From assembly GCA_964402955.1 (NCBI GenBank), contig CAYOEZ010000145.1, positions 1 through 12,231 of the forward strand: 12,231 nucleotides of DNA, in the 5' to 3' direction. Shown here in pieces: positions 7,364 to 12,231 of the stretch. Every line of letters starts with the position of its first letter. Positions within the stretch are counted from its first letter, which is position 1. This stretch comes from CAYOEZ01 sp964402955 (GTDB taxonomy: Bacteria; Chloroflexota; DTOL01; DAOUCN01). Position numbers and translations under genes: made by a program. The notes below the pieces were generated by a model. That model saw only the letters and a list, made by a program, of their open reading frames with translations, did no database searches and was not told where the DNA came from.

Positions 7364-7392
7364 ATTGTAGCGCAGACGAGAGCAGGCGTCAA
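7364..7392 (-). promoter_or_regulatory. Promoter of the amidohydrolase-isomerase-ClC-rsgA operon
   Basis: On the minus strand TTGACG (7392-7387), a 17-bp spacer and TACAAT (7369-7364) make a strong sigma70-type promoter. Only nine bases separate the -10 box from the ATG at 7354. The start point would fall at A7357 or at the A of the ATG itself. Confidence 0.85.
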
Positions 7393-7431
7393 GCTATCGA
7401 CGCACAGCAACTGCTCTCCGTTGGGGTAAGG

Positions 7432-7464
7432 CGACCTCTCGTAGGTCGGCTTTCCATAGCCGAC
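7432..7464. repeat. Overlapping palindromes in the divergent intergenic region (REP-like)
   Basis: Two inverted repeats share an arm: CGACC-7 nt-GGTCG (7432-7448) and GTCGGCT-TTCCAT-AGCCGAC (7445-7464, perfect 7-bp arms). They cannot both form at once. The GTAGGTCGGCTTTCC..GCCGACA pattern resembles short palindromic repeats scattered between genes in many environmental bacteria. Its place between two divergent promoters also allows an operator role. Both readings are inference. Confidence 0.6.
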
Positions 7465-7478
7465 ATTCGTTACTCGCG

Positions 7479-7507
7479 TTGACAGCGCCATCCCGGGATG
7501 GTAGAAT
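7479..7507 (+). promoter_or_regulatory. Promoter of the dehydratase gene
   Basis: A perfect TTGACA (7479-7484), a 17-bp spacer and TAGAAT (7502-7507) form the promoter. Transcription should start near 7514, leaving a leader of about 68 nt before the ATG at 7582. The spacer contains a perfect palindrome, annotated separately. Confidence 0.88.
7488..7501. promoter_or_regulatory. Candidate operator: 14-bp perfect palindrome in the promoter spacer
   Basis: CCATCCCGGGATGG is fully self-complementary, and its right end abuts the -10 box. A dimeric repressor bound here would block RNA polymerase, a common arrangement for sugar-acid catabolic genes. No regulator gene is present in the window, so the protein is unknown. 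Confidence 0.55.
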
Positions 7508-7581
7508 CCAGCACAGGGCTGAGGATGCAGGGCGTGTTGTCGCTCCTGTGTCCGGGCCATCGCAAGGGAGGCTATTGAGAG

Positions 7582-8763
7582 ATGAAGATCACAGGTCTGC
7601 GTGTGACGCCGGTCGCCGTGCCCGATCCCCCGCTGCGCAACTCGTGGGGCGTTCACGCGCCGTTTGCGCTGCGCAACATCATCGAGATGGATACCGATGA
7701 GGGGATCGTCGGAATCAGCGAGGCGAACGGCGGGGCGGCGCTGCTGCAGGAACTGCAAAGCGCCGCCAAGTCGATTGCGGGCGAGGACCCGCTGCATCTG
7801 GAGCGCCTGCGCCTCAAGCTGCGCGACCGCACCCGCGCCTATGCCGCCATCGAAGTTGCCTGCTGGGACGCCATCGGCAAGGCGCAGAATCGCCCCGTTT
7901 ACTCGCTGCTTGGCGGCAAAGTGCGCGAGCGCGTGCAGTTCGCCAGCTATCTCTTTTATAAGTACGCCAGCGACAACGATACCTGGGGCGAGGTGAACGA
8001 TCCTGAGAGCATGGTACGCCTGGCGCGCACGTTCCGCGAGCGGTTCGGCTTCACGACGATCAAGGTGAAGGGCGGCGTGCTGCGACCCGAGCAAGAAATC
8101 GAGACCATGCGCCAACTGCGCGTGGCTTTCCCCACTGACAGGCTACGCCTGGACCCCAATGCCATCTGGTCGGTCGAGACATCGATTCGCGTGTGCAAGG
8201 CGCTCGAAGCCGTGGACATGGAATACGTGGAAGACCCGACCTGGGGCATCCACGGCATGGCTGCTGTGGCGCGCAACACCTTTATTCCCCTCAGCACCAA
8301 CATGTGCGTGACGACCTTCGATCACTTCGGCCCGGCCATGGAAGAGAAGGCTGTGCAGGTGATTCTGTGCGATCACCACTACTGGGAGGGGCTGACGGGC
8401 TGCAAGAAGTTGGCGGCGATCTGCGAGGCGTTTCACCTGGGGCTTTCCATGCACAGCAACAACCATCTGGGCATCAGCATGGCAGCGATGGTGCACCTGG
8501 CCGCGGCGACGCCGCTGCTCATCTACGCCTGCGACACACACTACCCCTGGCAGGCGGAAGATGTGCTCAAAGGCGGCAAGTTGCAGTTCAGCGGCGGCAC
8601 GATGACCCCGCCCGATGGCCCCGGCCTGGGCGTCGAGATCGACCAGGACCGTCTGGCAACGCTCAGCGAGAACTTCACGCGCGGCGACTGGCGCACCCGC
8701 GATGACACCGCCGAGATGCTCAAGCGCGATCCGTACTATCTGCCGTTCCGTCCGAGGTGGTAG
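7582..8763 (+). CDS. Glucarate dehydratase-like enolase superfamily enzyme
   Basis: The protein has 393 aa: an N-terminal capping domain (about 1-115) and a C-terminal barrel. The residues match the glucarate dehydratase subgroup. The KxK base motif is TIKVKGGVL (K161, K163). Metal ligands are D191 in LDPNAIW, E217 in VEDP and N240 in STNM. The His-Asp pair is D264 in CDHHYW and H291 in HSNNHLGIS, and CDTHYPWQ (317-324) follows. SYLFY and the EQEI..L...FP stretch also match. These enzymes remove water from D-glucarate or L-idarate to give 5-keto-4-deoxyglucarate. It is about 50 residues shorter than E. coli GudD, so another acid sugar substrate is possible. ATG 7582 follows GGGAGG ten bases upstream. 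It is transcribed alone, divergently from the lactonase operon, and its last 44 bp overlap the opposing gene. Confidence 0.9.
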   Translation: MKITGLRVTPVAVPDPPLRNSWGVHAPFALRNIIEMDTDEGIVGISEANGGAALLQELQSAAKSIAGEDPLHLERLRLKLRDRTRAYAAIEVACWDAIGKAQNRPVYSLLGGKVRERVQFASYLFYKYASDNDTWGEVNDPESMVRLARTFRERFGFTTIKVKGGVLRPEQEIETMRQLRVAFPTDRLRLDPNAIWSVETSIRVCKALEAVDMEYVEDPTWGIHGMAAVARNTFIPLSTNMCVTTFDHFGPAMEEKAVQVILCDHHYWEGLTGCKKLAAICEAFHLGLSMHSNNHLGISMAAMVHLAAATPLLIYACDTHYPWQAEDVLKGGKLQFSGGTMTPPDGPGLGVEIDQDRLATLSENFTRGDWRTRDDTAEMLKRDPYYLPFRPRW

Positions 8764-9415
8764 GCGGAGTCTCAGACGCTGCCAATTCGTCCAGGTGATC
8801 GCCCAACATCACCATGTATTCGAAGTTGTCCACGCCGGCGCTGCGTGCCAATTGATCGACGATGGCGCGTGCGTCGTCGCGTGGGCCGTTGATGTAGAAG
8901 GGCTTGCCGTCTTTGCCGAACGTCACGTTCCCTCGCTGAGTGTGCAGGGCGGGTGCATCGAGCACTTCCTGAGCGAACTCGAAGTCGGGATGCGGCGCAA
9001 AGCCCCAGCGGGCGGCGTATTCGATGCTGCCGTAGATCAGTTCATGCGCCAGCGACGATGAGATAGCCTCGGCGGCGCCGTCGGGCATAATTTTGGGCAG
9101 GATGTCTCGGGCAAACCTGTCAAGCGAGACATTACCCCTGGCGAAGCAGTTCTTCATGCCGAGGCAGTAGTAGTCGACCATATAGTCGCCGAAGACGAGC
9201 CGGCCATCCGGTTGGCGCCGAGCTATGATGACATGGGCCAGCCCGCTCTCTTGCCAGTCCTGCTGCGCCCAGCAGCCCACAATCGGGTAGGTGCGGCCAT
9301 GGCGGATAGCGACGATCTCCTGACTCCACTGCCCGGCCTGCGCCGCTCGCTCTCGCTTCGCCTCGCTGCGGCGGGCCAACGCTTTCTTCTGCTTCTTGTT
9401 TTCGCCTTTCTTCAT
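8720..9415 (-). CDS. Conserved protein of unknown function
   Basis: The protein has 231 aa and is soluble, with no signal peptide. A very basic N-terminus (residues 1-25) could touch nucleic acid. The core reads LAHVIIARRQPDGRLVFGDYMVDYYCLGMKN (about 59-89), then a helical ELIYGSIEYAARWGFAPHPDF (125-145). A closing unit FGKDGKPFYINGP..D (166-180) ends with NFEYMV. These segments look like a conserved family I have met only as hypothetical protein, so I assign no function. The ATG at 9415 has only a weak, very close AGGA. The gene lies 57 nt after the GH130 gene on the same strand, so co-transcription is plausible. Its 3' end runs 44 bp into the convergent dehydratase gene. Confidence 0.75.
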   Translation of the reverse strand: MKKGENKKQKKALARRSEAKRERAAQAGQWSQEIVAIRHGRTYPIVGCWAQQDWQESGLAHVIIARRQPDGRLVFGDYMVDYYCLGMKNCFARGNVSLDRFARDILPKIMPDGAAEAISSSLAHELIYGSIEYAARWGFAPHPDFEFAQEVLDAPALHTQRGNVTFGKDGKPFYINGPRDDARAIVDQLARSAGVDNFEYMVMLGDHLDELAASETPPTTSDGTADSTDRA

Positions 9416-9472
9416 TTCCTAATGCCAATTCCTCTCTTTGTTGCAGGCGACCCAGAACGCACTGGCCGTCTG

Positions 9473-10465
9473 TTACCCGGGCAGGCACAACCGTACGAGA
9501 TCATCGACATGCGCTGTTGCCAGGCACTCCACCGTGTCGGCGGCGCCGTAGTAGATCTTGACCTCTCCGCTATCCTCCAAGATCATGCCGCCGGGGAAGA
9601 TGGTGTTGTTGCGGAAGCCGCCCGCAATCTCGTATGGCGCTTCGGGCGCGAGCAGAGGGCCGGCAGACATGCCAATCACCCTGGCCGGGTTCTGCAGATC
9701 GAGCAGCATGATGCCCGTGCTGTATCGTTTTTGCCACGTGTCTTCCCAACCGTTCTTGCCGCGCGTGTTATCGCGGTCGACGGCGTGGAAAAGCGTCAGC
9801 CAACCCTGTGCCGTCTTGATCGGCGGCGCGCCGGGGCCGATCTTGTCGTTGGCGTACCTGACATCCTCGACGCCCAGCACAAGTTGGCTGTTCCCCCAGT
9901 AGCGCAGGTCGGGCGAATCGGACAGCCAGATGTCGAAGCGATCTTTGCCGCCGCGACTGTAGACAGGGAATGGCCGCTCCAGGCGCACGTACTTGCCCCC
10001 TACCCTGCCGGGGAAGAGCACCATGTTGCGGTTGTCGGGCACGCTCATGCTGAGAATATCGTAGTGCTCAAAGTCATCGGTGACGGCAATGCCGCCGCGT
10101 AGGCCGTGCCGCGTGTCCACGGCGAAGCACATATAGCAGCGTCCGTCCAGCACGGTCAGGCGCGGGTCATAGGCGCGCAGTATCTCGCTATCGTGCAGAT
10201 CGAAGCATGGCTTGGGCTGCACCTGCCAGTGGATACCATCTGTGCTATACGCCAGGCCCATGTTTGTGCCGTCCAGCCGGCCTTCGGCCTCTGAGCCGTA
10301 GTCGTTGCGGAAGACCATCACGTAGCGGCCCTGGAACTTGGCCACGCCGGCGTTGAACACGAGGGTGGCGTGGTAGGGCGCGTCTTTGGCGGAAAGCACC
10401 GGGTTGGCCGGGTAGCGGGTAATGACGGGGCTTGAGTGGAGTAGAACATTGGCGGGGTCAGGCAT
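9473..10465 (-). CDS. GH130 family glycoside phosphorylase/hydrolase (beta-mannoside type)
   Basis: The protein has 330 aa and is a five-bladed propeller enzyme of family GH130, whose members cleave beta-mannosidic bonds with phosphate (e.g. mannosylglucose or mannooligosaccharide phosphorylases) or with water. Family marks are ITRYPANPVL (15-24), FNAGVAKFQGRYVMVFR (37-53) and AYDPRLTVLDG (98-108, catalytic Asp100). Further marks are NRNMVLFPGRVGGKYVRLERP (145-165), KIGPGAPPIKT (208-218), a following LFHAV (225-229), FPGGMIL (290-296) and YYGAADT (305-311). The Lys and His near 208-227, which help bind phosphate in the phosphorylases, appear present and favour phosphorolysis; this is inference. 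It is cytoplasmic, with no signal peptide, so the substrate must be imported. AAGGAGG lies eight bases before the ATG. Confidence 0.92.
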   Translation of the reverse strand: MPDPANVLLHSSPVITRYPANPVLSAKDAPYHATLVFNAGVAKFQGRYVMVFRNDYGSEAEGRLDGTNMGLAYSTDGIHWQVQPKPCFDLHDSEILRAYDPRLTVLDGRCYMCFAVDTRHGLRGGIAVTDDFEHYDILSMSVPDNRNMVLFPGRVGGKYVRLERPFPVYSRGGKDRFDIWLSDSPDLRYWGNSQLVLGVEDVRYANDKIGPGAPPIKTAQGWLTLFHAVDRDNTRGKNGWEDTWQKRYSTGIMLLDLQNPARVIGMSAGPLLAPEAPYEIAGGFRNNTIFPGGMILEDSGEVKIYYGAADTVECLATAHVDDLVRLCLPG

Positions 10466-10512
10466 GGCCGGGTCCTCCTTGTCCTGAGCGCTGGAGCCGC
10501 GTGCCGAAGGGC

Positions 10513-10547
10513 AAGACCTCCGAGGTCTCAGAGATCTCGGAGGTCTT
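10513..10547. repeat. Palindromic repeat between hslU and the GH130 gene
   Basis: A perfect 12-bp stem AAGACCTCCGAG/CTCGGAGGTCTT (10513-10524 with 10536-10547) closes an 11-base loop. Each half is itself nearly palindromic: AGACCTC-C-GAGGTCT is exact, and the other copy has one change. Neither strand has a T-run after it, so it is not a typical terminator, though it may still slow or protect hslVU mRNA. It looks like a dispersed intergenic palindrome. Confidence 0.65.
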
Positions 10548-10559
10548 AGACACTGACAA

Positions 10560-12119
10560 TCAGAGAATATACTTGCTCATATCTTCATTGGCGACGACCC
10601 CTTCCAGTCGCTGGCGAACGAAGGCGGCGTCTATGTTCATCGTCTGCCCCTTGAACTTGGGAGCATCAAACGAGATATCTTCCAGCAGCCGCTCCATGAT
10701 CGTGGCCAGGCGGCGGGCGCCGATGTTCTCCGTGCGTTCGTTCATCAGGCAGGCAAAGCCGGCGATCTCATCCAGCGCATCGTCCGTGAACTTCAGATCA
10801 ATCCCCTCTGTTCCCAGCAGCGCCTGGTACTGGCGCGTCAGGGCGTTCTGCGGCTCCTTGAGGATGCGTACGAAATCCTCGCGTGTCAGTGATTTCAACT
10901 CAACACGCAAGGGGAAGCGCCCCTGCAACTCGGGCAGCAGATCGGACGGCTTGCTCTTGTAGAATGCTCCGGCAGCGATGAACAGCATGTGGTCCGTATG
11001 CACCGGCCCGTAGCGCGTCGTCACCGTGCAGCCTTCAACGATCGGCAGCATGTCGCGCTGCACACCCTCGCCCGACACGTCGGGTCCGATGTCCACAGCA
11101 GGCCCGGCGATCTTGTCCATCTCATCAACGAAAATGACGCCCATTTCCTCGGTGCGTTCCAGGGCATCATCAACCACGGCGTCATGGTCAATCAGCTTCT
11201 CGGTCTCTTGTTCCGTCAGGATGCGGCGCGCTTCCTTGACCGCCACGCGCCGGTAGCGGGGCTGGCTGTGCCCCTGGTAGTGAGAGGCAAAATCCTGAAA
11301 GTCCTCGTACAGCTCGTCCTGGCTCATGCCTGGCCCGAATTCGAGGATCGAGTCGAAGCCGTCGGAGTCATCGCCGATCTCGACCTCAACTAGCGCCTCC
11401 TCAACGCGCTTGGCAGCCACAAGGTGGGCCATGCGCCGGCGGCGGCGGTCAAGCTTGCGTTTCTCGGCGGGCGGCAGCGGCGCGGCAGGCGCGGGCACGG
11501 CGGCCGTGACTGCGACAGCGGGGCTGTCGGCATCGGTCTGCGCCGCCGGCGCGGGCTTGGCCTGTGCCGCGGCGGCGATCAGAGCGCCCGGCGTAGAGCG
11601 TTCCGCTGGCGCCGGGCGTTGTGGCCGGAAGCCTGATTTGCTGATCCGTCCCGTCGGGTATTGCTGGCAGAGATAGTCGGCCAGCCGTTCCGTCGCCAGG
11701 TGCTCGGCCTTCTTGGTCACGTCGGCAGCGCGCTCCTTGTGCACGCCATCAACTGCCGAATCAACAATCTCGCGGATGATTGATTCAACATCGCGACCAA
11801 CGTAGCCCACCTCTGTGAAGCGCGTTGCTTCGACCTTGACAAACGGCGCGCCGACAAGCGCGGCCACACGGCGGGCAATCTCGGTCTTGCCAACGCCCGT
11901 TGGTCCGATCATCAAGATATTCTTGGGCATGATATCCTTGCGCACATCCTCGGCCAACTCACGACGCCGATCGCGATTGCGCAAGGCCACAGCGACTGCA
12001 CGCTTGGCGGCCTGCTGTCCAACCACATACTTGTCCAGCTCGGCCACAATTTGCTCTGGCGTCAGGCGCTTCTGCTTGTCTTTCTCGAGCGCCTCGGTCT
12101 TCTTTTCACGTTCGGGCAT
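10560..12119 (-). CDS. hslU: ATP-dependent protease ATPase subunit HslU
   Basis: HslU is the AAA+ unfoldase that feeds proteins into the HslV peptidase. The 519 aa show the Walker A motif GPTGVGKT (72-79), pore loop GYVG (105-108), intermediate I domain (about 115-320) and Walker B VIFVDEMD (328-335). GRF with Arg401 and sensor-2 GARR (467-470) follow. The C-terminal tail ...MSKYIL matches the tail that inserts into HslV. It is about 75 residues longer than the E. coli protein, mainly from an Ala/Pro-rich stretch at about 166-217 in the I domain. I chose ATG 12119, not 12173. The longer frame would run across the hslV coding end, and 12119 overlaps the hslV stop as TAATG, showing translational coupling. 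Confidence 0.97.
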   Translation of the reverse strand: MPEREKKTEALEKDKQKRLTPEQIVAELDKYVVGQQAAKRAVAVALRNRDRRRELAEDVRKDIMPKNILMIGPTGVGKTEIARRVAALVGAPFVKVEATRFTEVGYVGRDVESIIREIVDSAVDGVHKERAADVTKKAEHLATERLADYLCQQYPTGRISKSGFRPQRPAPAERSTPGALIAAAAQAKPAPAAQTDADSPAVAVTAAVPAPAAPLPPAEKRKLDRRRRRMAHLVAAKRVEEALVEVEIGDDSDGFDSILEFGPGMSQDELYEDFQDFASHYQGHSQPRYRRVAVKEARRILTEQETEKLIDHDAVVDDALERTEEMGVIFVDEMDKIAGPAVDIGPDVSGEGVQRDMLPIVEGCTVTTRYGPVHTDHMLFIAAGAFYKSKPSDLLPELQGRFPLRVELKSLTREDFVRILKEPQNALTRQYQALLGTEGIDLKFTDDALDEIAGFACLMNERTENIGARRLATIMERLLEDISFDAPKFKGQTMNIDAAFVRQRLEGVVANEDMSKYIL

Positions 12120-12231
12120 TAGGTCTGGTCCCCCAGGGTCTCCACCATGATCTGTTTGTTTGTGTATATGCATAGGTCGGCTGCGATCTCCAGTGCCGCG
12201 CTTTCCGACATTCCCAACGCGTGCTCGATTT
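12119..12231 (-). CDS. hslV: ATP-dependent protease peptidase subunit HslV, C-terminal end
   Basis: Only the last 36 full codons are inside the window. The translation includes AALEIAADLCIYTNKQIMVE before GDQT and a TAA stop. This matches the HslV C-terminus, where a helix (ALxIAxDICIYTN) and a final VExL strand are conserved. The catalytic N-terminal Thr is outside the window. The stop codon shares one base with the hslU ATG. HslV and HslU form a two-component cytoplasmic protease, and this gene order is the usual one. Confidence 0.93.
   Translation of the reverse strand, partial: IEHALGMSESAALEIAADLCIYTNKQIMVETLGDQT

Noticed and set aside
7351..8115. 254-codon minus-strand open frame opposite the dehydratase gene
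   Set aside because: Shadow of the dehydratase reading frame; it has no motif and runs through both promoters.
11326..11676. Ala/Gly-rich plus-strand frame opposite hslU
   Set aside because: It mirrors the low-complexity linker of HslU and has no independent support.
12120..12173. Longer hslU start at 12173
   Set aside because: The added residues are an out-of-frame reading of the hslV C-terminal codons, and the conserved protein begins at the coupled ATG 12119.

Overview
The window is bacterial chromosomal DNA with high GC content. It has sigma70-type promoters, Shine-Dalgarno sites and tightly packed genes. The lineage is not fixed by any marker gene. The best hint is the secreted beta-propeller protein at the left end, whose last residues (DVFLPQIVSQ) resemble the short 'V-[FY]-LP-hydrophobic' tail or linker motif that I associate with extracellular proteins of Chloroflexota. 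The hslVU pair, a ClC-CBS-RCK transporter, sugar-acid genes and many short palindromic intergenic repeats fit a free-living Chloroflexota-like bacterium, but this is inference. Two metabolic proteins carry unusual active-site residues.

Layout, left to right. Positions 2-157 (+) are the end of an XRE-type DNA-binding protein. A gene-free stretch follows. Positions 501-1781 (-) encode a secreted PQQ-like beta-propeller protein. A second gene-free stretch leads to a tRNA operon on the minus strand: promoter 2406-2434, initiator tRNA-fMet, a second CAU tRNA, and a strong hairpin terminator at 2148-2182. A 106-bp element with perfect 20-bp inverted ends (2515-2620) separates this from a four-gene minus-strand operon. 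In transcription order the operon is a COG3618-type amidohydrolase/lactonase (7354-6530), a TIM-barrel sugar isomerase/epimerase (6525-5752), a ClC-CBS-CBS-RCK_C chloride transporter (5742-3691) and rsgA (3694-2660). The four genes are separated by 4 nt, 9 nt and a 4-nt ATGA overlap.

Divergent from this operon is a glucarate-dehydratase-like enolase-superfamily gene (7582-8763, +). The 227-bp space between them holds two consensus-like promoters, one per direction. It also holds a palindromic repeat and a perfect 14-bp palindrome placed exactly in the -35/-10 spacer of the dehydratase promoter. The operon-side promoter sits so close to its ATG that the mRNA should be leaderless or nearly so.

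To the right, a conserved protein of unknown function (9415-8720) overlaps the dehydratase tail by 44 bp. It is preceded on the same strand by a GH130 glycoside phosphorylase/hydrolase (10465-9473). A palindromic repeat separates these from the hslV-hslU protease operon (HslV cut by the window edge; HslU 12119-10560, coupled through TAATG).

The middle of the window reads as a carbohydrate-acid utilisation locus: lactone opening, sugar-acid dehydration, isomerisation, and mannoside phosphorolysis nearby. A ribosome-assembly GTPase and a chloride transporter ride in the same transcript. I do not see a clear new defence or mobile system. The most testable novelties are the operator-in-spacer divergent promoter, the probable leaderless operon, and the atypical active-site residues.
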